Origin: Nageia nagi
Lineage: Eukaryota; Pinophyta
Length of the DNA stretch: 64,000 nt
Direction: 5' to 3'
NCBI GenBank assembly: GCA_050084985.1
Contig: JBITNC010000002.1
Span: forward strand, 4,588,001 to 4,652,000
In this document: piece after piece, positions 12,401-27,400 of the stretch
Layout: each line of letters starts with the position of its first letter
How positions within the stretch are numbered: position 1 is the first letter of the stretch
Translations under genes and position numbers: made by a program
Notes under the pieces: model-generated
What the model was told of the DNA's origin: nothing
The model's input: the letters and a program-made list of their open reading frames with translations, nothing else
The model's database searches: none

Positions 12401-15400
12401 GTTGTAATTTAAGCAGCCTTTGAATTGAGTGATTTTCGAACATTTCTGTAAGAGATGGCCTGTCAAAGCATTGTAGATGAATGAATTTTACAGCCAAAGG
12501 CACCATAATTGACTGTTGGTCTTTATTTCCTATCCACAGCTCTGTTACACCAATTCTTGATAAGTGCTTTTTGCGGTCGGACACGGTAAACCTTTTATCT
12601 CAGAAACTATATATGTATTATATCCACTTGCAGTAACACCATCTACAGCGGCCAAAGGTCCTGGAACCCTACTAAAATCTTCAACCACCCCCTTGCCAAA
12701 ATCGAGTAAAGCCCTCCCCAAACTTGTCACTATTTCCAGCGCATCACCTCCAGTATCCAAAGAACTCCCGGTAGGAATGTTCTGAACTCTCTGCAAACTA
12801 GTTCTCTGAACATTACGTTGAAGATTCACATGATTGGCATCTTCCTGCAATGAAAAATTATGTTGTTGTGACAAATTGATTGGATTAGACGTGGATTCTT
12901 GTTGAAGACGAAGATCAGCAAAACAGTATTCGAGAATATCAATGTATGTTTCAACCGATCGAAGAACAATGGATGTAGGTGAAGCCTTGAGTAAGTCTCT
13001 CACCATTTTAGGTGTTATTTCTCTCACTGCTACACCAACAGCCTCAATTTCTTTGACAAATTCCCATGGTACTGAAAACACAGGATAATGTTCTTTGATG
13101 AAGCTACAAACTGTTGCTGGTGGTGTGTGGTCTGCAGTTTCAACACCAGGAGTAGCAAGAAACATTCCTTCTTGAGCTTTTACTACAGAACCGCCATAAA
13201 GTTGCCAAACAGGCAGGTCAACAAGACGAGAATAGAAGGGTTTTATAACTTTTTCCACTATACAATCCCAGTCTGCAGACGGAACCATCAAAGAACTAGT
13301 ACAACCCTCATTAGTTTGAACTTGATTTGATGTTGAAACTTTGGATTTAGTTCTCGGCCAAAACGAATAAGCTCTATCAGTTGAGCTCTGAAAGATCCCA
13401 CTGACAGCTTGGGCAACAGACAACTCTACGCGAGAAGTTAAGGGATCCTTTCGAAGCCTCTGAAATTCCACCATCATTTCCACATATGAATCACGTACAC
13501 AAGCCATCAATTCCATATTCCAAGAGGCAATTAATCGATTGTTCATATCATGCTGATTTCTTGAGGTTTGATTTTCAAAAAGATGCCGCCCACCATTATG
13601 ACATGGAAGAAAACACCCAAAGATTGTCACTGGCAAGTTGACTGAGTAGCTCAATGGAAGGGGAGATAAGATGCAGCTATTTAAACAACTCCCAGAAGCT
13701 CTCCCATTTTGAGAAACATTTGCAGCAACACCAGCTATAGGAGCTAAGTTGTAAGACATATATCTCCTGTAACAAAAGGTATAAATAACTGATTTGTGTG
13801 CAAAGTATTATGTGATAAGATAAGTATATTAGCTTTCCCCTACTTCTAACACCATTGTTGTTGGTAATTCTCAAACGAATATTGTATTAGAAAAGAAATG
13901 AGTATAATTTTATAAATATAGGTATCATTCCATAAATACATCTCCAAAGTGAAATGGGTATAATTTTATATATATAGGTCATATATATGATATATGTCAT
14001 ATATTAATATTAAATTGGATACATATTAAATTGCGTTATGAATAATTGTAGTGGAATTTTTCATACTCTCCTAAAATCAATAAACTGTCACCAATCCCCA
14101 GACACACAACAATAAACTACTAAAGAATAGCCATGAGCTAGGGCAATAACCATATCAAACTCAATAGAGCCCCAATATCAATTCAAGTAAAGATTGACAC
14201 AGATATGAAAAAAAAACCCGATAAAAGATGGTTAAAGACTGAAATACGATTGATGAATTGGTAAAGAGGGAATGTATTTATAGCCAACAAAATTCCCAAA
14301 ACATCTGGAGTATTCAAATGTTGGCCATTGTTAAGGGACATGATTCACAATACAAAATGGCCCAGTATATAATGTCAACCTACTAATGCAGTAATAATGC
14401 AATAATGGAGTGCAAAAAGGAATAATCCACAAGGCAAACTTCAATGAAAAATAAATTACCATTTCAATAATCGTTTTGTAAGCATTAGGAAACTCATATC
14501 TTCATGCTGCTCAGTTGACCAAAAATATCGCAGAGATAAATGCATGGAAAACATATCATAAGAAGTTAACAAATATTTTTTTGGTTTTTCCTTTTTAGTT
14601 CTTAGAAATATTCCTATTAATTGAGCATTCCTATAATTGAAAAGCATTGATAAAGACCAGAAGACTGAAAATCACAGAAGCCAAACTCTTGATCAGCAAC
14701 AATTCGATGTGCCAAAGAGACTTTTTTGCTGATTTGGGAGTAAAATGGGAAAAACTTGGAAAAAAATAATCATTCAGAAATGAACAATGCTTAGAAATTT
14801 TGGACAAGCATTTTTTCCCAAGATTCCTATTGCTCACAAGCTATTTGTGAGCTCCCAACTTTGATCAGGTTTTCATAATTTTGGCTTCCAAGCTGAGTAG
14901 AGCTTTAGTTTGTCTCAAGAATAGGGGAAAGCAACAAGTGATCACGATTATCATGAGTTTTGCAACTATGACAGGAACTACAAATATGCCAAATTTGAGA
15001 CTCTCTTGAGGAATACTATCGAATTATCAATTACAATATATCAATCAAACTAAAATCTGAATCATCTATTAGTAACAAATAGAGAAAGTATGTGGTCAAC
15101 CTGAATAACTAAATGAGCGATCATCCTAAATACTAAAATTGACTCTCGTTTTCCATATTAGATCATATTTTTTTGAGAAAAACAAAAATTGATCATTTAA
15201 TGCAGGTTGTTGATGCTATCATCATCTGTCACAGTTATGCCTAATACCAATGCGACTATAGCCTCAATATTATCTTGGTTACATGATGATATACTCGCAT
15301 CAACTAAAAGTTTGAGGCCAATTATCATTTTCCAAGACAAGGGTATGCTACATTCAGATGCTATCCTGGCCAAAGCAGTTTAGGTTGTAGCTCCAGAGAC

Positions 15401-18400
15401 TGTATTACCACCTCCTTTTATCCTGTTCTAACAATACAGGGAATTAAACATTCGTTCATGGGTGATACGAGATGAGTGAGATCATAATGATGGGGGATTA
15501 AACCAAACTCTATTCAAAGTTCTAAATACTAATATTAGTTACTATTAGTTTTGATTACCACCACATTTGCATGTCTGAATGTAAGTCCTACGCTATATGT
15601 TACAATGAGAGACATGACTATAGAGATCAAGAGGTGTTCTCAAAGTTCCTTGACGCTCTAATTGTCCAGAAAAGTCAAATGTAACTACTGCCTTTTCGTA
15701 TTCCCAAACTCCATTGTGGAATCCTCCTTAAGCATTGGATGTGTTGGGCTTGAGATATACCTCCTTGAGGTATACCTTCTTAGAAGTTAAAAATATAGCC
15801 TGTGTAATGTCCCCATTTTGATATTAGTTCAATATGTCATTCACCTTATGTTCATGTTTTGAAGGTGAAGTGGGATGCCCTTTGTCTTCATGTGTTAAGA
15901 GACATATTATTATATTTTTAAGTTGTTGTAAGTGTGTTTTAAAGTATAATAAAGTAACTTAAGTCATTTTAGGAGAATCCATTATGGGGTATGTTACTTT
16001 GATATTGAATTTGATAATTGAAATTTTCAACTGAAACCCTATCTCTCCTTCTTTTGGATTTGGGAGATGTGTCCCAGTTCACTAAAGGACCCATTTTGAT
16101 GATTGAGGAGATGTGCCCTTGTTGTCAAAGTGGAAGTGGGTATATTCATTCAAAATCTACACTTCGCCATTCAAGGCAGTCATATTTGCAGCAGTTTCAG
16201 TGTAGTGTGCAAGTGTGTTGTGTGCATTTTCAGTTTTGGTGTTATGAGGCAGTTTCAGCGTCAGTATTCAGTTCAGCAAGTCTCTGGAGGAGTTCATCCA
16301 TCTTCTGGAGGGTTTTTATGGAGTTTTGTGACTATTTTCATCCCTAGAGAGGGATGTCCAGCCTGTAGTAAATTTATTTTGTGGTTTTGATGTCATATAT
16401 TTGAATATCCATTTGGTCGAATATTGTATCTCTCATTCCAGAAAAATTAAGTAAATTGCTGTGGTGATTTTGTGGTCATTTTCAGTTATTTTAGTAAAAT
16501 TTCTGCACATTTACAAATCTGAATTTTATTTCTGCATTTTTGGCTGAATAACCAAGTTAGGGTTATTACAGCCTGCAACAACATTGGTAGTACACTTTTA
16601 TAATACATGTTAAGATACTAAGATTAATGTAGTATATAATATTAAATTAAATGGACCAGCTAGAGTCACCAAAGTGGAACACTACCTGTGTAGTGACTGA
16701 CAATCAATCCATGCTTAGGACCAAGGAACTTAAAGAGAGAAATTACACAAACGCTTATTGCAGATATATATTGGCCAATGGGACATGAAAACATATCCAA
16801 TTACAATAATACTATGAACTCCTCAAAATTAACTAGTTCTGTGAATATGCAATTGAAAGCTTCTCTCAAAATTACATTTTCCACCATTTGATGCTGTTTT
16901 CAACTGAAACAGCAGTTTTCACAAGCACAAATCCTCAGAAAATAAAATTGAGACTTTATTCCGTTCTACATGCATACTAGCTTTGATTTCTGTTGATGAC
17001 TATGTTCTTTGCCTCTTAACTTCTTGAAGCCACATCTCTTTCTGTTTGCTGCTAAACTTCCATATCATATTTGCATTTTCGTTCTTGTTGCTTTTTGTTT
17101 CTTTATTTCTTTTCAATTAAAGTGTTCTTATCCATGCTTCACAAGACTTGTGTATACTTTGGATGTGCTATTTTTTATTAAGATCCAAAAAAACACTATC
17201 TCAGGACAACCATTATTTAATTTGTTTATGCTTATGTAGATCATATTTTAATATTCAAAAGTGGCCCATGTTTATGAAGCAAGAAATGAATTGTAATCAT
17301 TAAATAGTTTAATACTTTAATTTGATCTATGTTACTAATAAATAATAATATAACCAAGTTCCCTTTTGTGGGAGATGGGGCATGAGGCTACGGCTGGTTG
17401 GAAGACACTCCAGAATTTGGTAAAAAGGGGACAACTATTTAAAAAAAAATTGAAAACATAGAAAAATAAAAAGAAAATGAAAATTATAAAATAAGAACTT
17501 TGAACAATGCATTAATGTGAGGTGGTCATTGAGTTTTCATTAATTATTGAAGACAAAATAAAAATACATCATGCATTAAGATTTAAAATTCACTTTCTAA
17601 ATTCAAGATTTTTAAAGATATAACATCATACTTTCTATATACTACAACTTGCATCTCATATACACTTTTAAATTGAAACTTTGAACTTCTGATCTATTAA
17701 TATATACTATAAAATCTAATTCAACTCATAATTAATTCTTATTTAATAATTTTATACAAGATTTGTGCATTTAATTCCAGCGCATCCACAAAGTTATTTC
17801 AAATCTCATCATAACAAAAATATAAGCAATTTCTTGCAAATAAGTAATCTCAACCTCTTTCCCAATTACACACCTGTCCAAAGCCATATTTCGTGTCTGC
17901 CCAGAGCCAAGGGTAACAGCAACAAACCATCTATTGATAATTTTGTTTCCATCTTCAAGAATGCATACATCAAATGTATGCAATTTCGTGCCAACACTTG
18001 AACTGCTGAAAAGATTTGATAGTTGAAATTTCCTCCACTTTTTCTCATGGAAGAGACTCCTTAGTATAGCAACTGTTGGATCTACATGGACACTATACAC
18101 CTCAGATGGGTGGTGTTCTCCAACTTCCCATGTTAGCAAGTGTACCTGAAACAAATAAGCAAAAGAGCACTATGTTTGAAGAGAAAAAGATACCATCAAA
18201 AATAAAAATAAGAAGATTTTTTCAATTACTACTTGTATCAGTAAATTATGCTGCCATAAAGGACAATACTATAAACATTTGTTTATGTGAAGGTCTATTG
18301 GTAGAAACATTATCAAGGTAATCAAAAAAGGTTGAGAAAAACAAATGTAACATAGTGTTCTAAAGACAAATAGCACCTTTCCATCTGAAAATAAAAAAGT

Positions 18401-21400
18401 CAATCAATAGACAGTGCAAGAGGTTTCCTTTGACACGTGCACTCAAAATTTATTTGGACAATTCATTTTAAGTATCTTATGTCTGCTTGGGAAAAGGTTT
18501 AAGAGTTCCTCGATAATGGAAGCACTATGCGGTCATTTTTGAGACCTTTTTGTGTCTCTTGGATCTGGCTGCAAATAGCTGAGTAAAGGCTGTTATTTTT
18601 GGCTTGAGTGCTGATTGCTATGCAGCTTGTAAGAAAGTTAATTTAGAGCTGTCACATTTCATATCTTTTCCTATTTCTCACATCTAATTGTAAGAAAGTA
18701 TCTGGTCAATAAGAAAATTTACTATTTATTTTATTATTTAGCTCTTCTTCCAAAGTTTAATGCTGTTTTGAGTTCACTGCAATGTTGTGCTTGCACTAAG
18801 CCTCAAAGAAGACCTATGATGGTTACATTAGGCTGGCATGTGTTCAGAAAACATGGTATGCGTATAATAATGAGAAGAATAATTTCATAGAAGGCTATCC
18901 CTTATATTAGCCCCCCAAGAAACTGTCCTCGAGCCCATTCGGCCCAAGTAAATATTTCTCATATAACAATAGAAAGAGTATAATGCATATTTGGCCTTTG
19001 TGCACATGGCTTTCCTGGTAGACTCACTATCCATGGGCTAGCAATAGAATTAATGCTAAAATTAAATCTGCAGCATGCACATTGAATTTCATGTATTCGT
19101 ATGAAATTTCATGCACATTGAATTGCACTCAAACCTTACACACTATGTCTCAATATCCCAAAAAGTGCAAATAAAGCATTCAATCGAGGTTACAGGTAAG
19201 AACATTAAGTTTTGCATATCTTCTCTCATCTTGATAGGTCTAGATCTAATCCAATAATTAATTCAATTGTCCATATTATCTATCTCTTCATTGTTCTTAA
19301 TTATTGGAAAGTGAGAAAGCCACTTTTGAGAAGTACACCTGGCTACTTGAAGCATTCTAGCATATTTCTGCCCAGCCAGGTGCATGCAGCAGCCCGCAGA
19401 ACTGTTAATCTGCCCAGCTAGTTCCTCTGTCGTCAAAGTGTAGTCATATCCCTGAGGAAAAGTGTAAGGCATCATTGATCCAGGTATCCTAAGGAAGCTA
19501 CAGATCATAGATTGTTTCTACTGAGGTAATGAAATGTGTCTTGGATCTAGTAGTAGATGGAGCACCAAAGAATAAAGTGGTCGAGGGTTTCTATTTTAAT
19601 GTCAAAATGGAGAATTCTAAGCCAAATTAAGACAACCGAAATCTTGAACGAAAGTCTTGACATTATTAAAAAAAAATTCAAAAAAGCAAGAAAAATCAAA
19701 ATACTCCCCATGAGCAATGTGATCATCCATGCTAAGACAAAAATCAGAAAATTAAGCTTCATAAAATCAAAAAACATGAAAAAAAGGCAAATTTTAGGTC
19801 AATTTTTTTCTTTAAAGAAGAGGCCACATAGGAGGTTCCCACACCTCTAATTTTCCTAAACTCTGATTTTTCTTCTCTATCTAGCTCTATTTCATTTCAA
19901 GAACAAGATGCAACAGGTGGTAACAAAAATTTCAACCCTAAAGGCTCTCGTTTGTGTCTTCAACTCCAACCACGTGTTCAGGTACAAAGCAATAAAAAGG
20001 TCAAAAATTAGGTATATTAACCTTTCTTGTAAAAAACATTCAAATATTGTTGAACAATGTCATTTCACGATATTTCAAGTTGAAATTTATCAATATCAAT
20101 GTCATAATCACTATTATCTCCATTTATTGTGTTTCACCATTTAGTCTTTAGGGCATTAGAAGACCCATCATGGCAAACCCATGATGACATCATGCTACTA
20201 ATCATCTCCTTGAGTTGTTCATGCTTTCAAGAGTTGCTTAAAATTTCAAGATTATCTCTAATCATATTCATGCACTTAATTGGGACACTACCATTTCCCG
20301 TTTTGATCTCTAAGGCAACAAAAGATCCTTCATGCAAAAGAGTCTTGGCCCATTTTGATCTTTGGGTGGTAGAAGATACTCCATGCAAGAGTCATAGCGA
20401 CAACATTTGTCCATCATAAATCCTTCAAGGAGATGTCCTATTTCATATTTTTCATGCTTATCATAGTTTACCATATCATGTTTATCACTATATCAACATT
20501 CATTTATGTTTATCATGTTCATCTAAAAAAAGGGGGTGTCTAGTCGCTATCAAGAATTGCTAACATTCCACACATCATCTAAGGAAAAGCGCCAACCCTC
20601 CCAAACATCTTTACCCTTTCAGGACCTTTTTCTTATATTTTGCTTTGAATACCTTGTTTCAACCATGGTGCACAAGCAATCCAAAGCAAAATGGACAAGA
20701 AGGAAAGTGAAAACAAGGTACACCAACATCATATCATTCATTGTCATCATTGCTACAATCATTAAAGTATCATCAAAATTGGTAATATCTTTTTCTTTGT
20801 TCACATTGGCAATGTGATCTCAAATTCATCCACCACATCTCCAAAGGCAGCAAACCCTTGACGTCTAAGATTTATTTTTGCATTTAAATAAATACTAAAT
20901 TTAGATATCTAAATATGATTTATTACTTGAAAATATCAACAAAGTAAATTCAAATTTTATTTGATATGTTGGCTAATCTAATTTTAAATCATGTTCCAGT
21001 ATTAAAGGGAAAGCAAAGGTCATTTCAAATTTATCAATTCTCTTGATGAAAAACTACTCAATCTCTATTGATTTCTAAATGATTAAACTTGAGCAAAGAT
21101 TGTGATAGCCCTATCTTTCATTTCTCAAGCCCTTCATGATCATCAAAGCAAGGATGAATTCATGAAGAAGACATTGCCATTTTCTCATCAAATTTGAAGA
21201 TCTTTTCATGCCAAAACAGAGAACTTTCACCAGAATTAAGACAAGAGAACCCTAGAATGAATGTCCTAAATTGATCTTTCGGCTTCCACAACTTTTAGTT
21301 TTGCAAAATCCTCAAAAAACAGGACCATTATCGCACCTGCAAAAAATACAATATCGTTGACCCTTATGTGTTTGAAGAGTTTCAACCTGTTGTGACATTC

Positions 21401-24400
21401 ATTTCTCTATTTTAGGTATTGAATGCAATTTCTAAGGATTGTTTTTTCATTTCATCTTTGGTTTTGGGTACTAAACTACAAAGAGGAGCTTGATCATCAT
21501 CGAAATTGGTCCTAACTCCCTGCAAATCTAGGACATGCATCAAAACACCCCAAAACCTTGGATTTTCAAGGATCATTTGAGAGATTTTTGAGGCTTCACG
21601 AAAGGCTTAGAAACTTCTAAATCACATGCATAGGATTTGTTTTTCATGTTGATATATACTAAATCTAAATCTAGCACTGCTATGCTTATTTGGTTCAATT
21701 TGTCATAGATCTCTAGTGTACCCTAGTCTGCAAGTTTGTGCCATATTGTCATATCTTTCCATATTGCTATATCTATTTTTCATTAGTAGGCAAAATACAA
21801 TTTGCTAATTGCAAATTTATTTGTCTGCAGATGCAATCCTGCCTTAAAGTACATGAGAACAAGAACTTATGCAACAGAATAAAAATATTTCATCCTACCT
21901 AAAACGAAAATTGATTTGTCAAGGTGTTTCCATGTCAATTCCTAACAGTTAATTCTAAGCATTATGTACTGTTAAGACGGCCCTTCTCATGTTAGATTTC
22001 TTCATGTTTGTGTCTATAGACTACTAAAGGGTACCATTAACTATCAAAGGTTTATATAAATGAATGGTAATTTCCTCAATATCACAACTCTTGAATTCAT
22101 ATCCTTCAAAGGTTAAATAAGGCCTTGTATCTTCTATTCAATATTTATTAACCTATAATTTTTTATATTTTTCATTTTATGTGTTTGGAAAACAAAAAGA
22201 ATATTGATGTAGCCATGAAAACTTTAAGCAGCCATTGAATCAAATGGTAGGGATTTAAACCTAAATTGACTGCAAAATGCATATGATTTTTGAAGATTGC
22301 AACCAACATACAAAAGTAAGAAGGCACATATGCATTTAAATTTGTTAATAAGATAGTATAACCAGGAGCTAATTGCAGTACTTGAATGTAGTTGGTACAT
22401 TATTTAAGACTGATGAGAGAGAAGCGAAAGATCAAATACAAAAAAACATAAATATCACAAAAATGGAAGAAATGGTTCAGAAGTAACAAATAGATAAATA
22501 ATCATTCTCTTGCCCTTGATTTCCACCATAAAACCACTTTATCTGCAACTCAATTTCTACAAATCCCAGCACCACAAACAGATTAGAAGCAACCAATGTG
22601 CTAATGATAGTTTCTCCAAATGAGCATTATTAAAGAACCCAATTAAACCTAGAAGTCAAGATAGACCATCACTAAGATTGTTCTCGATGAATAGGTGATC
22701 CGAAATGGATTTCGGAGTCTTAAAAAAAGGTGATTTTTCAAGTTTATAATTTTGTTAATTATTCTCTTCCATATTAAAGAGCTATTTTCCATGATTCCAA
22801 TGCTTTAAACGGCAAATAAAACGGAGCTATGGTTTGTAAGTTATGGCTTTTCGAAATTTGGAGTTAAATATAAAAATGCAAAATATGCATGGAAGGCTCT
22901 ATTGATGGATTCACCAGAAACAGCTTAGGTGGATTCATAGCTTGCAATTTGAATCATTGGTACCTCGTATTTCATGACAGTCAAAATTTTGACAGCTGCT
23001 AAGTGCAAATCTGCGTTGGAGACCAACTTGATGACGATGCTTGGATCTACCAATAAGGATTTAAAGTGTGAAATTTGGACCAGTTAAGCTACTTATATCC
23101 AAGAACACCTGGATGAAATTTCGTGACATTTAGAATTATGGTCATGAAGTTGTGGTCATGCCAAAATGGCAGCAAAAGTAGTTTTGCAAAATCCAAAAAG
23201 ATAGAAGAATATAACCATATGAGGCCAAAACAATGCTACAGTAATACAAATGAGGGAGATTATTGTTGTGAAGATGAGAGAGCATATTGTAAAGGAGGAA
23301 AAATAACAAATATAATCTTATCACCATGTAACCATAAACTCCAAATTTGTAATCCGTTAATGTTATAAAAGGGAATATGGAGTATGAAAAAAAGTTAAGT
23401 CCTTTAGTATGGATTTCCTCCCTAGGGGAGTGAGTTAGTGTAGGTTTGAAAAGAATGTAGAAAACTCCATTTTATTGTAAACTCCATGAAAAATAACATA
23501 TTGCAGGTGCATTTCAAGTTTGCACAGAAGAAGAAAAAGATCATGGACAATATTATTGCTATGGAGAAAGAAGTGGACGACATAATCGCCACGATGAAAA
23601 GAAAAAAAAGATAAAGAATAGTTCTAAAGATATCATCCTGGGATAAGAGACGTGGAACTATGCTCAAGGACTTTCGTTGAAAAGAGTGTCGTCTTCAATA
23701 AAGGGATTCAGTGGAGAGCCTACAGTGATCGTGTGATTCGGCTTCGAAAAATAAAAGAGTGAAGCAAGAAGGACTATACAAGTGACATTGTAAAATGGAT
23801 TCTACAATAATGGATTGTTATTTGCTAGATGTAGACCACATCGATCGAACCAAGGTAGCTATGTGTGTACATCAATAAACTGAAATTTTTTAGAAGCAAA
23901 AATTAAAGATAATAGAATAAGAGACCTAATATAAGATGCATTTTCTTCACAAAAGAAGTTGTTCGACCATTGGACTCTAACAGATATAGATATAATCATT
24001 TGAATATTTATATGTTTTAACTAATAGCAAATATTTTTCCATGATACAATTTCAGGGGATAGCTTTAAGTACACCTCAGCTTCCTCAAAATTAATATACA
24101 ACGAACAACAAAAAGATTGAAAATTCTGGGACATGCTGCTTTAACATTCCTGATTACTATCTTACAATCCAGATAACTGTATTACCTAGGAAAAAAAACT
24201 GTATTTCATGTAACATTTTCAGACTTATATTACCTGTTCGACTGACTTTAGAAACAACAATGAAGCAGAAGCATGTGCTTTAAATTTTTCAAATATATGC
24301 ATGATTTGCTCAGCACCGTCTACCACATCCATTTCTGCAACTCTAGATTTCAGTGGCATACGAACAATCGTAGAATCTGACAATTTCCATGAATGTGTTT

Positions 24401-27400
24401 CGCCAACATACAGTGGACGAAACTGGTCATGGAACCTTCCAGGCAAATCTGTACCTGCAACACATGCAAACCTCAATATAGCAGAACAAAAGACAACCCT
24501 CAGTAGTTAATTGAAGTTACATCACACATTCATCTTTAAACATATCATGTTAATACCAGCTTTGAAGAAACCATATTTATATAGGCAAAACATGTACATA
24601 AGAGTCGAACAATGAGCTTTCAAATCATGGCCCTCCTAAAGCTAAACTTACAAGCATGAAGTACTACTCCAGTGAAGCAGTTCAAAGATAAAGTCACATA
24701 CGCCCAAAACTATGATTACAATTAGCATAAGGCTGTACTGCTTCTGATCAAAACAAAGTATAGGTTCCAAAGGCTCTTTTCAAGCATACTGAGCAATAAT
24801 ACCAAAAGGAGCTTGATTATCAAAAACATATGGTTCAAAAAACCACTCTTCTTGGGTTGGCAATGCACCCTTATGACCAATCAAGTAAGTAGTGATAGTT
24901 CGTTGCCTGGTAGTATAAGTGGGAACCTCAAGAAGGGTGTCTGCACCAAAACAAGGTTGAAAATTTGGAATATTATGCTTAGGATGAGACAGTGGAACTT
25001 TTGCTTCCGGGTAAGGTGGCTCATACCATTTTAACTTATTGACATTAATGACAGCATGAATGCCAAGTTGAGATGGGATATCAAGTTTGAAGGCATTCTC
25101 TCCTATCCACTGGGTACTAGTATAAGAGCCATATCAAATAGGTTTGAGGTTATGATGATGTTGACCCTTGAATCTTTGCTTATCCATATAAAGAAAACTT
25201 GGAAGGTGGAAGGAATGTGATGCTTATCATGAAGCTCCTTATACTTAGCCTGAGAAACTGGAAGAGCTGCCTCTGCTTATGTGAGAATCTATGCCAAGTT
25301 TTATATAAAATGAAAAGCATGGTCTTATTCCTATTGCTGATGTGTTGAAGAAGCTGAAGGAAGAGAGACTGGAATCTCTTAGGGAGCAACAAGTTGAAAG
25401 CCATAGCATACTTCAAAAGGTGAATAACTTGTAAAAACATGTATAGACCGATTACAGCTATGCTACAATACATGAAGGTAACTATCCCACTACTTATTCT
25501 TGCTGTAGTATATCCTAAGAAAGAAGAAAATATATTAATGTCCACAGGTAACCAAAAAATGGGTCAATGGGACTCAAAGATACAATCCAATTAATAGAAA
25601 GTGTTAGGGTTTGCAAACCCTAGGGACTAACAAAGCAACTATAAAAGCTAAACAAACGAGAGTCTATCATCAAAAAAAAGGATAGTGAATATTCGACCAC
25701 ATATAAAGGGCCTATACAGTAATGTGACAAGTCCATAGCAGTGGAAAAGGTAGCATCATCATCCACCAATGATGACTCGAAAGTAAGAAGACCAAGTTGG
25801 GTCTCCCTAGAATCACTCCTAACATCCAAGGCCAAAGGATCCTCTATAATAGAGAGAAAGCTAGTGATGTACAATTGTCTCCCTAACTTGGGGTGCACGT
25901 TGGAGGGAATAAATGGTTTGTGATGACAAGCAGTGGCGGTAAGTGACATTGAGGGCAGAGATAAGACTGTTGGAGTACATTGGTAGTTGTTTGTGAAGGT
26001 AGACATTGTAGCACTAACCTATTCCTGCTAGCCTACTGGGTGGTACTGTATGAGGGGCATTTTGTGCCTCTAAAGTTTAAGATGGCTAGAAAAAGGAGTT
26101 GATCAACCTAATGGTCCAAGGGATCTTTTTAGTGGACTGTTGTAGAGCATTATGTCTTAAGATAGTAACCTCTCGAAGGAAAAGGGCCAAACATCTTTGG
26201 TTAGGATAGTAGAAAAAAGTGGATAAGAAGCCTCTAAATCCTTTGTATAAACAATGTGTTGGGATGTTTTCCTTTCCTCTTACAATGACCACCTAGGGTG
26301 ATAAATGGAAAGGCATCCAACATGTGGTCAAGGCTGCGTGACTAACCTCCACTTGCAAGGACTAGTTACCCCAAGGTTTCTATATCTCAAAGTGTGGTGT
26401 ATGGTGGTGATAAGAACTTGGAATGACTCAATGGAGAGGAGAGACAGCAACTGTTACCACATTTTATTATGGGCACTGGAGTTGTTTTACACCAATTGAA
26501 AGGATAGACTTTTGATGGTAAAAGAAAAAAGAAAAAATAACAAAGTAAAGGTAAAAGGAAGTGCAAAGTGGGAATGATGGCACACAAGGTGAGTTCATTC
26601 AAGGACGGGTTCACCAATGGATCAATGGTTAGATCACCTTCTCTCCAAGTTTATTATGATGTGCCTAATCACTTATCCAATCCCTATCACAAATGACTAA
26701 ATCCAAGTTGCAAGCAAGACGGAGCCTATAGCAATGTTACCAAGTGCAATAACATGAGCAACATATCAAACCAAACAACATAGAAGGAACTTCACTAGCA
26801 TATCCATTTGCATGCGAAAGAGCAAATAATGTTTATTAAGTGGCAATCACACAACTTCTTAAGGTATTCCTTCAACTTTCTCACAAGTATACAATCACAA
26901 GACATGCACACAAGTCATATAACAATCACAAGTAAACACCAAGTACAAGTACTCAAGTCCAGAATCCCATTAAGTGAAACAAAGTCCTGATGTATCAAAT
27001 TATGCTCAACATTCACACAAAAGAAAGAAAGAAAGAAAGTATATTAATGTCCACAAATGACCAAAAGTGGTCAATGGGACTGTCAAGTACAATCATGCAC
27101 ATAGTGCCAACAAAGCCCAAAATGGGTAGCAACTAAGAAAAACCTAAAAGCATAGAGAATGACATAAACAAATACAACCACATAGAGGTACCAACCCTAC
27201 GAGGAAGGGGATACAACATCTGGAACCACCAAAGAGAGGCCATCATAGGCCTCTCCAGGGGGAAGTATGGTAGTACTCTCTACTCCGAAGAGGGTTCTCG
27301 ATGAACTATGGGAGATATGTCTATGGTACTGTCGATGGTCAAAAAGAAGGATGTGCTCTGTCGATTCGATGTAGTCGGGGTGCGTTGGATACGTCTTTTG

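Noticed and set aside
12560-12580. Programmed ribosomal frameshift at the A5 run in exon 8
   Set aside because: No plant sacsin-like gene is known to need one, no heptameric slip site and stimulator are evident, and homopolymer error is simpler.
16018-16390. Overlapping Cys- and Ser-rich ORFs
   Set aside because: They lie entirely inside the 768-bp solo LTR.
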